A stretch of DNA of 5,620 bases from Methylococcaceae bacterium (GTDB lineage Bacteria > Pseudomonadota > Gammaproteobacteria > Methylococcales > Methylomonadaceae), in NCBI GenBank assembly GCA_030618325.1, contig JAUXDP010000215.1, positions 1 to 5,620 on the forward strand, given 5' to 3'. A program made the position numbers and the translations under genes. The notes under the pieces are model-generated. The model searched no databases, was not told the DNA's origin, and worked only from the letters and a program-made list of their open reading frames with translations. Positions 1 to 5,620 of the stretch are shown piece by piece. Position 1 is the first letter of the stretch. Every line of letters starts with the position of its first letter.

Positions 1-972
1 GCCATGGCGACTATTGGCATTAGTATTGGAGTTTCTTTCGCCATTGCAATTACACTTGGTCCTATCGTTGCAGGGTATGTCGGTATCCAGGGAATCTTCT
101 GGTTAACTGCAGGTCTGGCTACTCTAGCCATCCTGGTTGTTGCATTTATTGTACCCAACCCCCAACAAAGTAAAATTCATCCTGATGCTGAATTAATCCC
201 CTCCTATTTTGGCGAAGTTTTAAGAGATGTTGATTTGCTGAGACTGGATTATGGGATTTTTATTCTACATTTAATTCTGACTGCCAGCTTTGTTATTGTT
301 CCACTACTGATTAGAGATGCTGGCATTATTCCTGAACAGCATTGGAAGATCTATTTGCCGGTATTGTTTATATCTTTCATCTCAATTATCCCCTTTATTA
401 TATTGGCAGAGAAAAAACGAAAAATGAAAGGCGTCTTTATGACTGCGATTGCCACGCTGGTCATCGCGAATCTAGGATTATTCCAGTTTCATGATGAGTT
501 AGCCCCTCTTACAGGCTTTCTGCTGCTATTTTTTTGTGGGTTTAATTTACTGGAAGCCACCCTTCCCTCTTTAATTTCTAAGACCGCTCCCGGAGACTTA
601 AAAGGCACGGCTATGGGAGCCTATTCCAGCGCCCAGTTTATGGGGGCATTTTGTGGCGGGACCCTTGGTGGCTGGGTTTATGGTGAATTTGGTGCTGGCA
701 TGGTGTTTTTATTCTGTGCCTTTTTTGCTTGCAGTTGGTTGCTCGTTTCGCTTTTCATGAAAACACCCAAATATCTTGCCAACTTACTTATACCGCTGGA
801 TTCGATTGCAGAAAAAGATATAAAAGAGTTTATTTCTAACTTATTACAAGTCAAAGGCGTCGCCGAAGTTAAACCACACCTAAAGGAAGCTATTGCCTAT
901 TTAAAAGTAGATAATCAGCAACTGGATAAAGATCAGTTACAACATTTAATTTTACAGTGGACAAGCTCCTGA
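1..972 (+). CDS. MFS transporter with C-terminal YAM domain, YajR-like (5' partial)
   Basis: This is the C-terminal part of an inner-membrane major facilitator superfamily transporter, probably a proton-coupled drug or small-molecule exporter. The frame is open from base 1. The ATG at position 4 lies inside a typical MFS helix-5 segment (IGISIGVSFAIAITLGP), so it is not the true start. I count about eight hydrophobic helices (TM5-TM12), at roughly residues 4-26, 30-51, 80-103, 115-134, 140-160, 167-185, 205-228 and 232-252 counted from that ATG. TM1-4 and the loop 2-3 motif are missing upstream. The last ~65 residues are soluble and alternate strand and helix (for example GVAEVKPHL and AIAYLKV), as in the ferredoxin-like YAM domain of E. 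coli YajR. YajR is about 450 residues, so roughly 130 are outside the window. The substrate cannot be read from sequence. An MFS gene immediately before ssb is a common gammaproteobacterial arrangement. It ends in TGA, 60 nt before ssb. The MFS call is firm; the YajR subfamily call is probable. Confidence 0.9.
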   Translation, partial: AMATIGISIGVSFAIAITLGPIVAGYVGIQGIFWLTAGLATLAILVVAFIVPNPQQSKIHPDAELIPSYFGEVLRDVDLLRLDYGIFILHLILTASFVIVPLLIRDAGIIPEQHWKIYLPVLFISFISIIPFIILAEKKRKMKGVFMTAIATLVIANLGLFQFHDELAPLTGFLLLFFCGFNLLEATLPSLISKTAPGDLKGTAMGAYSSAQFMGAFCGGTLGGWVYGEFGAGMVFLFCAFFACSWLLVSLFMKTPKYLANLLIPLDSIAEKDIKEFISNLLQVKGVAEVKPHLKEAIAYLKVDNQQLDKDQLQHLILQWTSS

Positions 973-1007
973 TCTGATAAAATCTTACATACCTTCCTTT
1001 TCGAAAA

Positions 1008-1015
1008 TTTATAAA
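1008..1015 (+). promoter_or_regulatory. Possible ssb promoter -10 region (weak)
   Basis: The 60-nt gap between the MFS gene and ssb contains a TATAAA hexamer at 1010-1015 within an AT-rich palindrome (AATTTATAAATT). It could serve as a sigma-70 -10 element for ssb. The best -35-like hexamer, CTTACA at 984-989, is 20 bp away, which is longer than ideal. A start from here would leave a leader of only about 10 nt. Read-through from the MFS gene is an equally good explanation. Confidence 0.2.
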
Positions 1016-1021
1016 TTCTAC

Positions 1022-1025
1022 GGAG
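1022..1025 (+). promoter_or_regulatory. Ribosome binding site of ssb
   Basis: GGAG lies 7 nt before the ATG at 1033, which is normal Shine-Dalgarno spacing. It supports that ATG, where the protein begins with the typical SSB N-terminus MLNKVMLIGNLG. Confidence 0.75.
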
Positions 1026-1032
1026 AACTACA

Positions 1033-1515
1033 ATGCTCAACAAAGTGATGTTGATCGGTAATTTAGGGGCTGATCCTGAAGTACGCTATATGCCAACTGG
1101 CGGCGCAGTCACCAATATTACCCTGGCAACAACAAGACGCTGGAAAGATAAACAATCTGGTGAACGCAAAGATGCTACAGAATGGCATCGCGTGGTATTT
1201 TTTAACCGCCTGGCGGAAGTTGCTGGTGAATATTTAAGAAAAGGCAGCCAAGTTTATATTGAAGGCCGCATCCAGACACGCAAATGGCAAGATCAATCTG
1301 GACAGGATCGGTATTCCACGGAAATCGTTGCTGGAGAAATGCAAATGCTAGGCAGCCGAAGTGGTGGTACCGCAAACTTTGGGGACAATCAGGCGCAACA
1401 AACTCACCCCCCTGCCCCTTCAGCCCCAGGGCCAAGCCCAGCGCCACAGCAAAACAACCCTAACACACCGCCCCCTGCCAATATTGATGATTTTGACGAC
1501 GATATTCCGTTTTAG
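1033..1515 (+). CDS. ssb: Single-stranded DNA-binding protein SSB
   Basis: SSB coats single-stranded DNA as a homotetramer during replication, recombination and repair, and recruits partner proteins through its C-terminal tip. The 160-residue product has the OB-fold domain at about residues 1-108, with recognisable family segments: the start LNKVMLIGNLGADPEVRY, the EWHRVVFFNRLAEVAGEYL region near the middle, and GSQVYIEGRIQTRKWQDQ. A Pro/Gln/Asn-rich flexible linker spans about residues 110-150. The acidic tip DFDDDIPF ends the protein exactly, showing that the gene is complete. It is slightly shorter than E. coli SSB (178 residues), with the difference in the linker. The start is fixed by a GGAG ribosome binding site and by family alignment. 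I found no convincing LexA box in the upstream gap. It is followed 29 nt later by tex, so the two may be co-transcribed. Confidence 0.98.
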   Translation: MLNKVMLIGNLGADPEVRYMPTGGAVTNITLATTRRWKDKQSGERKDATEWHRVVFFNRLAEVAGEYLRKGSQVYIEGRIQTRKWQDQSGQDRYSTEIVAGEMQMLGSRSGGTANFGDNQAQQTHPPAPSAPGPSPAPQQNNPNTPPPANIDDFDDDIPF

Positions 1516-1544
1516 ACATCACTCAATAAATAATCAGTAAGTAA

Positions 1545-3839
1545 ATGGATATTTTTCAAATAATTGCCGATGAGTTGACTGCATCAACTCATCAGGTTAC
1601 TGCTGCCGTTAAACTTCTTGATGAAGGTGCAACAGTACCCTTCATAGCCCGTTATCGAAAAGAAGCGACCGGAGGCTTAGATGACACTCAATTACGAATG
1701 CTTGAACAACGCCTAATTTATTTACGGGAGTTAAACGAACGTCGTGAAGTAATCCTCGAAAGTATTAAGTCACAAGGTAAATTGACGGCCGAACTCGAAC
1801 AGGCTATTACCAAAGCAGATTCTAAAACCCTGCTGGAAGATTTGTATTTACCCTACAAACCCAAGCGCCGCACCAAAGCGCAAATTGCCAGAGAGGCAGG
1901 GCTTGAACCGTTAGCAAATTACATTCTTGATGATCGCAACTGCATCCCCAATGAAATTGCCAAGACTTATCTCAATTCTGAAAAGGGTATTGATGATGCC
2001 GATGCCGCATTAGATGGCGCTCGACAAATCATTATGGAGCAAATTTCTGAAGATGCTGCTCTGCTATCCGAGTTGCGAGAGTATGTCTGGCAAAATGGTA
2101 TCCTGCATTCATCTGTTGCTACAGATAAAGAGCTAGAAGCCAGTAAATTCAAAGATTATTTTGATTATCAAGAAGCGATCAAGAAAATCCCCTCTCATAG
2201 AGCCTTAGCTTTATTCCGCGGACGAAATGAAAGCCTGCTGAGCTTAAGTCTAAAACCAGGCCTGGATGACAAAGAACAACATCAACGCTGCGAATTACAA
2301 GTCGCCCGTCATATTCAGGTTGAAGACATCAGTAAACCAGCTGATGCGTGGCTAGCAGAAACGGCTCGTTTTGCCTGGAAAGTAAAGTTGTTTACCCGCA
2401 TCGACCTGGATTTAAAACTGCGGCTGCGAGAAGCAGCAGAACTTGAAGCCATCAAGGTTTTCTCCAGTAATTTACGCGATTTATTACTGGCTGCCCCAGC
2501 AGGCCCCAAAGCAACACTGGGTCTTGACCCTGGTTTACGAACTGGCGTTAAAGTAGCCGTTGTTGATGCTACCGGAAAACTACTCGACACAGCAACCATT
2601 TATCCTCATGCTCCGAAGCGTCAATGGGATCAAGCCATTGCAGTACTTGCCAAATTAATTCAGCAACATCAGGTCACTCTGGTAAGCATTGGCAACGGCA
2701 CAGGTTCCAGAGAAACTGACCAACTGGTTGCTGATGTAACCAAACAACACCCAGATTTGAAATTTAGCAAAATTATAGTTTCTGAAGCAGGTGCTTCAGT
2801 TTATTCAGCATCAGAACTAGCAGCAAAAGAATTCCCGGATCTGGATGTAACATTGCGTGGCGCAGTATCCATTGCCCGTCGCTTGCAAGATCCGTTAGCT
2901 GAGCTGGTGAAAATTGAAGCTAAATCCATTGGTGTAGGTCAATATCAGCATGATCTCAACCAAATCCAATTAGCCCGTGGCCTGAATTCTGTCGTTGAAG
3001 ATTGTGTTAATGCAGTCGGTGTGGATATTAATACCGCATCAGCGCCTTTACTAAGTCAAGTTTCCGGCCTTTCCGCAAGTGTTAGCCAGAATATTGTTGA
3101 TTTTCGTGAGAAAAACGGTGCCTTTCGCAATCGTAAACAACTAACTAAAGTACCTCGTCTTGGCGAAAAGGCTTTTGAACAAGCCGCCGGTTTTTTACGC
3201 ATTATGAACGGTGAAAATCCACTGGATGCATCTGCCGTGCACCCAGAAGCCTACCCTGTTATTGAAGCGATACTGGATAATACCGGAAAAACTATCCGTG
3301 ATCTCATTGGTCAAAGTGATTTTCTGCGTGGGCTTGACCCCGCCAATTTTACTGATGATAAATTTGGCTTGCCTACCGTTAGCGATATTCTGAAAGAACT
3401 GGAAAAACCAGGCCGAGACCCTCGCCCCGAGTTCAAAAGCGCCCAATTTAAAGAAGGCGTAGAAAAAATATCTGACCTAAAACCAGGCATGTCATTAGAA
3501 GGTGTCGTCACCAACGTTGCTAACTTCGGTGCGTTTGTTGACATCGGTGTACATCAAGATGGCCTGGTACACATTTCCCATTTAGCAGACACCTTTGTCA
3601 AAGATCCACGTGATGTTGTAAAAACAGGTGAATTAGTCAAGGTGAAAGTCATGGAAGTGGACACAGTAAGAAAACGCATTTCCCTATCAATGAAATCTAA
3701 TCCAGAATCCAATATAAAGCCAACTGAACATAAGCGCAGTACTAAGAAAAACACCAGTCCCAAACCAAAGCCGAAAACAACGATCAATCCACAGGGCAGC
3801 ATGGCAGATGCTCTCGCGAAAGCATTAAATAAAAGCTGA
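1545..3839 (+). CDS. tex: Tex family RNA-binding transcription accessory protein (YhgF)
   Basis: Tex is a cytoplasmic nucleic-acid-binding protein, the bacterial counterpart of eukaryotic Spt6, implicated in transcription. The 764-residue product is close to the usual ~770-780. The helical N-terminal Tex domain includes VPFIARYRKEATGGLDD (about residues 31-47) and LEDLYLPYKPKRRTKAQIA (about 97-115). A YqgF/RNase H-like domain begins near residue 326 with GLDPGLRTGVKVAVVDATGK, followed by IGNGTGSRETD. The segment VSEAGASVYSASELAA, the run GAVSIARRLQDPLAELVKI and the following GVGQYQHD are almost invariant in the family. Helix-hairpin-helix DNA-binding motifs occupy about 494-553 (VDINTASAPLL, then GAFRNRKQL). 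An S1 RNA-binding domain lies at about 648-717 (LEGVVTNVANFGAFVDIGVH). A basic Lys/Pro/Thr tail of ~45 residues follows. The ATG at 1545 fits the family N-terminus, although no strong Shine-Dalgarno precedes it. No frameshift or missing domain is seen. Confidence 0.98.
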   Translation: MDIFQIIADELTASTHQVTAAVKLLDEGATVPFIARYRKEATGGLDDTQLRMLEQRLIYLRELNERREVILESIKSQGKLTAELEQAITKADSKTLLEDLYLPYKPKRRTKAQIAREAGLEPLANYILDDRNCIPNEIAKTYLNSEKGIDDADAALDGARQIIMEQISEDAALLSELREYVWQNGILHSSVATDKELEASKFKDYFDYQEAIKKIPSHRALALFRGRNESLLSLSLKPGLDDKEQHQRCELQVARHIQVEDISKPADAWLAETARFAWKVKLFTRIDLDLKLRLREAAELEAIKVFSSNLRDLLLAAPAGPKATLGLDPGLRTGVKVAVVDATGKLLDTATIYPHAPKRQWDQAIAVLAKLIQQHQVTLVSIGNGTGSRETDQLVADVTKQHPDLKFSKIIVSEAGASVYSASELAAKEFPDLDVTLRGAVSIARRLQDPLAELVKIEAKSIGVGQYQHDLNQIQLARGLNSVVEDCVNAVGVDINTASAPLLSQVSGLSASVSQNIVDFREKNGAFRNRKQLTKVPRLGEKAFEQAAGFLRIMNGENPLDASAVHPEAYPVIEAILDNTGKTIRDLIGQSDFLRGLDPANFTDDKFGLPTVSDILKELEKPGRDPRPEFKSAQFKEGVEKISDLKPGMSLEGVVTNVANFGAFVDIGVHQDGLVHISHLADTFVKDPRDVVKTGELVKVKVMEVDTVRKRISLSMKSNPESNIKPTEHKRSTKKNTSPKPKPKTTINPQGSMADALAKALNKS

Positions 3840-3844
3840 AAGTG

Positions 3845-3864
3845 CTACGATCCATTTATCGTAG
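3845..3864 (+). terminator. Hairpin just after tex (no T-run)
   Basis: A perfect 7-bp inverted repeat (CTACGAT / ATCGTAG) with a 6-nt loop (CCATTT) begins 6 nt after the tex stop codon. The RNA could form a stem-loop at the 3' end of the tex message. No T-run follows, so it is not a classical intrinsic terminator. It may protect the 3' end, be a processing site, or be a protein operator, since inverted repeats of this kind are also seen as repressor sites. The symmetry is seen directly; the role is inferred. Confidence 0.4.
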
Positions 3865-3883
3865 TCCGTAACCCACAAACTAT

Positions 3884-3889
3884 TATGAT
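3884..3889 (+). promoter_or_regulatory. Possible -10 element for the sulfur-transporter operon (weak)
   Basis: TATGAT at 3884-3889 (overlapping TATTAT at 3881-3886) is the best -10-like hexamer in the tex-to-3958 gap. No good -35 hexamer sits 16-18 bp upstream, so either an activator or read-through from tex would be needed. If used, transcription would start near 3896 and the terminator-like hairpin at 3906-3927 would fall in the 5' leader of the mRNA. Confidence 0.2.
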
Positions 3890-3905
3890 ACTCACACAGA
3901 AAGAT

Positions 3906-3936
3906 GCGTTTGATTGCTATCAAACGCTGGTTTTTT
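3906..3936 (+). terminator. Intrinsic terminator / possible attenuator
   Basis: A perfect 9-bp inverted repeat (GCGTTTGAT / ATCAAACGC, arms 3906-3914 and 3919-3927) with a TGCT tetraloop is followed by TGG and a run of six T (3931-3936). This is the layout of a Rho-independent terminator, slightly weakened by the 3-nt gap between stem and T-run. It lies 66 nt after the tex stop and would end tex transcripts. Only 21 nt separate it from the next start codon, and those contain that gene's ribosome binding site, leaving no room for a promoter in between. Transcripts reaching the downstream gene must therefore pass through it. Confidence 0.6.
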
Positions 3937-3948
3937 CTGATAACTTTT

Positions 3949-3952
3949 GGAG
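3949..3952 (+). promoter_or_regulatory. Ribosome binding site deciding the start at 3958
   Basis: GGAG is placed 5 nt before ATG 3958. It favours that start over the in-frame ATG at 3904, whose first codons would run through the terminator hairpin and add an 18-residue extension. Confidence 0.7.
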
Positions 3953-3957
3953 ATTTT

Positions 3958-4425
3958 ATGGAATTGCTTGATACCTTGTTCCCTCTGGGTTTAGGGCATT
4001 ATTTTACTGGTGGATTGCTTATTGGTTTAGGCGTCAGTCTATTGTTTGTTCTAACAGGCCTTGTAGGAGGGATGAGTAGTGTCTATTCGGCGGTTTGGTC
4101 ATACTTTTCAAAAGTATCATTTTTCCAGCAGGAAAAACATTTTCAAACAAGGCAATGGCGATTGGTTTATGCTGCTGGGCTGATTTTAGGCGCTTTTATT
4201 TGGCTGGTTTTTTCCGGTTTTGAAGTGACAGTGACAAGCATTTCGTGGGGAGAATTAGCATTAGGTGGTTTTATAGCTGGGTTTGGTGCTCGGCTCGGAA
4301 ATGGCTGCACCTCAGGTCATGGGATTTGTGGTATTGCATCACTCAGCTTACCCTCTGTACTTGCTGTTCTGGTTTTTCTGTCAGCGGCTATGATTACGGC
4401 ACAACTCATCGCTGCATTTGGATAA
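3958..4425 (+). CDS. YeeE/YedE family sulfur transporter, N-terminal half (TsuA/PmpA-like)
   Basis: This integral inner-membrane protein is related to the N-terminal half of YeeE (TsuA), the thiosulfate uptake channel-like protein, and to the PmpA proteins predicted to move sulfur-containing ions. The 155-residue product is strongly hydrophobic, with segments at about 17-38, 68-88, 98-113 and 130-153. The family signature is at about 110-125, GARLGNGCTSGHGICG, with Cys117, His121 and Cys124. In YeeE, conserved cysteines in the equivalent motif line the thiosulfate path. Full-length YeeE is about 350 residues with a two-fold internal repeat; here the second half is the next gene, 6 nt downstream, so the two products probably pair. 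The start at 3958 is chosen for its GGAG site; ATG 3904 would add residues encoded in a terminator hairpin. The family is firm. Thiosulfate as substrate is inferred; another reduced sulfur species is possible. Confidence 0.88.
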   Translation: MELLDTLFPLGLGHYFTGGLLIGLGVSLLFVLTGLVGGMSSVYSAVWSYFSKVSFFQQEKHFQTRQWRLVYAAGLILGAFIWLVFSGFEVTVTSISWGELALGGFIAGFGARLGNGCTSGHGICGIASLSLPSVLAVLVFLSAAMITAQLIAAFG

Positions 4426-4431
4426 TATTTT

Positions 4432-4848
4432 ATGAAAACAACACTCTATTGGCTTGCAATTTTAGGAAGTGGCACTTTGTTTGGCTTCGGTCTTTCTATC
4501 TCGACTATGATTCAGCCTGAAATCGTATTGAGTTTTTTACGTTTTGAAGATTTTGGTCTTTTATTAGTGCTAGGTGGTGCTACCGGGCTGACAATGCTCT
4601 TTTATCAAATGGCGCCCCGTATTTTAAAAAAACCTTTAATAGCCGCTCAGTTTGGACAAAAACCAGTTGATACTATGAAGCGAACGCTACTCGGCGCACT
4701 TATTTTTGGTATTGGCTGGGGAATCTGCGGTGTTTGTCCAGGCCCCGCTATCGCAGGTCTTGGCGCCGGAAACTGGCCATTACTTATAGCGCTCTTTTCT
4801 ATGCTTGCTGGAGCCTATGTCCAAGGGAGATGGTTTTCTGGAAATTAA
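4432..4848 (+). CDS. DUF6691/YeeE C-terminal-half membrane protein (PmpB-like)
   Basis: This is the partner of the preceding gene: the second half of a split YeeE/YedE-type sulfur transporter. The 138-residue protein has about four hydrophobic segments, near 5-24, 42-60, 86-105 and 113-131. Two family motifs are visible: GFGLSISTMIQPEIVLSFL (about 18-36), matching the usual G-G-L-S-M-P-V-F-L pattern of this family, and GIGWGICGVCPGPAIAGLG (about 93-111), which carries Cys99 and Cys102 and mirrors the GNGCTSGHG motif of the partner. The ATG lies 6 nt after the upstream stop and has only a weak GGA (4420-4422) before it, so translation is probably coupled to the upstream gene. Homologous pairs in other Proteobacteria occur with ArsR-type regulators and persulfide dioxygenases; neither is present here. 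The transport substrate is not shown by the sequence. Confidence 0.86.
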   Translation: MKTTLYWLAILGSGTLFGFGLSISTMIQPEIVLSFLRFEDFGLLLVLGGATGLTMLFYQMAPRILKKPLIAAQFGQKPVDTMKRTLLGALIFGIGWGICGVCPGPAIAGLGAGNWPLLIALFSMLAGAYVQGRWFSGN

Positions 4849-4925
4849 GGAGTGCGTTTAAATATACTTCGCGTGGTCATGGATGCATAATATTTACTAT
4901 TTCCAACCTAATCTTACTAAAACTA
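4847..4925 (+). other. Gap before ctaA with orphan Shine-Dalgarno and -10-like hexamers
   Basis: AAGGAG at 4847-4852 overlaps the stop of the upstream gene and is an ideal ribosome binding sequence, but no ATG, GTG or TTG follows at normal spacing. The nearest ATGs, at 4879 and 4883, open frames of only 3 and 18 codons. TATACT (4863-4868) and TAATAT (4888-4893) are possible -10 elements for ctaA, without clear -35 partners. I see no terminator hairpin here, so read-through from the transporter genes into ctaA is plausible. Confidence 0.3.
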
Positions 4926-5620
4926 ATGATAGAAACTAAAGCAGTCCTTCGTTTCCGGCAAATCGGTATGATAACCATTATTGCCGTATATTTTCTGATT
5001 CTGGTAGGTGGGATTGTTCGTGCCTCTGGCGCTGGAATGGGCTGTCCGGACTGGCCGACTTGCTTTGGCCAGCTGGTGCCGCCTACCCATGAATCACAAC
5101 TCCCCCCCAACTATCACGAAATCTATGCCGAAAGAGGCTATGCCAATACGGATTTCAATCCAGTCAAAACCTGGACAGAATATCTCAATCGTTTGTCTGG
5201 CGTTGCCATAGGTATTCTAATCATTTTAACCGCCTGGTATTCCAGAGTTTATCTAAAAGGAGATAAAGCCGTATTTTATTTGTCTATGAGTATATTATTT
5301 TTAGTTGGTTTTCAAGGTTGGTTAGGATCTGCAGTAGTAGCTAGCAACTTACAACCGTTTATGATTACCCTACACATGTTAGTTGCATTGCTAATAGTAG
5401 CGCTACTCATTTATGTCATTGCAAGATCACAGCGAGAGTTTATTGACAAAATCAATACCGATGCCCTACCTAAGTCGGTTAAAATACTTTAGATTATTGC
5501 TATGGGTCTTACCTTACTACAAGTAGCCATGGGTACTCAGGTGAGAGAAGCGGTCGATCTGATAGCGAATAATCATGGCTATATAGAACGGCTACACTGG
5601 CGAGATAGCTTTCCGATAAT
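4926..5620 (+). pseudogene. ctaA: Heme A synthase CtaA/COX15, interrupted by in-frame TAG (3' partial)
   Basis: CtaA oxidises heme O to heme A in the cytoplasmic membrane for aa3-type cytochrome oxidase. Counting from ATG 4926, TM1 is at about 13-32, then comes the family signature RASGAGMGCPDWPTCFG (Cys40, Cys46) and a long periplasmic loop ending in NPVKTWTEYLNRLSG. TM2-4 are at about 88-106, 116-136 and 145-165, with QGWLGSAVVASNL and the conserved His150 in ITLHMLVAL. A TAG at 5490-5492 stops the frame after 188 codons. The same frame then continues without another stop to the window end and encodes more CtaA, including LLQVAMGTQVREAVD, so the gene is interrupted rather than naturally finished. 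Full-length CtaA is about 330-350 residues. Asn88 occupies the place where many CtaAs have His (EHR-type motif). The start is uncertain: no strong Shine-Dalgarno precedes 4926, and the alternative in-frame ATG at 4968 is inside TM1. The family call is firm; pseudogene status versus a split functional gene is open. Confidence 0.85.

Noticed and set aside
4..6. ATG at position 4 as the true start of the MFS gene
   Set aside because: The frame is open to base 1 and the sequence begins at transmembrane helix 5, so the start is upstream of the window.
969..992. LexA/SOS box before ssb
   Set aside because: CTG-N10 spacing at 975 is followed by ACA rather than CAG, and the core is not the alternating TA pattern.
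1399..1490. C-rich, repeat-like tract in ssb
   Set aside because: It encodes the normal Pro/Gln-rich flexible linker of SSB. It has no regular repeat unit.
3195..3446. Open frames on the minus strand and in other frames within tex (also 1202-1447, 1967-2152, 2315-2599, 3311-3544, 3554-3802)
   Set aside because: All lie opposite or out of phase with highly conserved ssb or tex coding sequence, have no ribosome sites or recognisable domains, and are coding shadows.
3904..3957. N-terminal extension of the sulfur-transporter gene starting at ATG 3904
   Set aside because: The extension is encoded by the terminator hairpin and T-run and has no ribosome site, while ATG 3958 has GGAG at 5 nt and gives a family-typical start.
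4245..4520. Out-of-frame + strand frame spanning both sulfur-transporter genes
   Set aside because: It is rich in Trp/Cys, matches no family, and is a shadow of the two transporter frames.
4734..4925. ctaA reading frame extended upstream to ATG 4734
   Set aside because: It would overlap the preceding transporter gene by 115 nt, and its first ~64 residues are basic, out-of-frame sequence unlike CtaA. The family match starts after 4926.

Overview
The window holds six protein-coding regions, all on the + strand: a 5'-truncated MFS transporter, ssb, tex, a two-gene split YeeE/YedE sulfur transporter, and the start of a heme A synthase gene (ctaA/COX15). The sequence is moderately AT-rich. Tex looks strongly gammaproteobacterial, with long stretches that match my recollection of E. 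coli YhgF. The SSB ends in the bacterial DDDIPF tip. An MFS gene directly before ssb is also a familiar arrangement in Gammaproteobacteria such as Pseudomonas, often next to uvrA. I therefore infer a gammaproteobacterium with a respiratory, heme A-type terminal oxidase. I cannot name a genus.

Layout: positions 1-972 encode the last eight membrane helices of a drug:H+ antiporter-like MFS protein plus a C-terminal YajR-type (YAM) domain. A 60-nt gap leads to ssb (1033-1515). After 29 nt comes tex (1545-3839), an RNA/transcription-associated housekeeping protein with YqgF, helix-hairpin-helix and S1 domains. The 118-nt gap from tex to the next gene contains two perfect inverted repeats. The second is followed by a T6 run and looks like an intrinsic terminator, sitting just before the ribosome binding site of the next gene. 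Genes 3958-4425 and 4432-4848 are only 6 nt apart and encode the two halves of a YeeE/YedE (TsuA/PmpAB-like) membrane protein, each with a conserved Cys motif. After 77 nt, ctaA begins at 4926.

The most notable observation is in ctaA. Its frame is interrupted by an in-frame TAG at 5490-5492, yet recognisable CtaA sequence (QVAMGTQVREAVD) continues in the same frame to the window edge. The stop falls at the junction between the N-terminal and C-terminal four-helix halves. It could be a nonsense mutation, a sequence error, or a gene split into two half-proteins. The CtaA also resembles the Bacteroidetes form more than the usual gammaproteobacterial one, with Asn in the place of the first conserved heme-region His. 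I see no mobile element, CRISPR array, tRNA or rRNA in the window.
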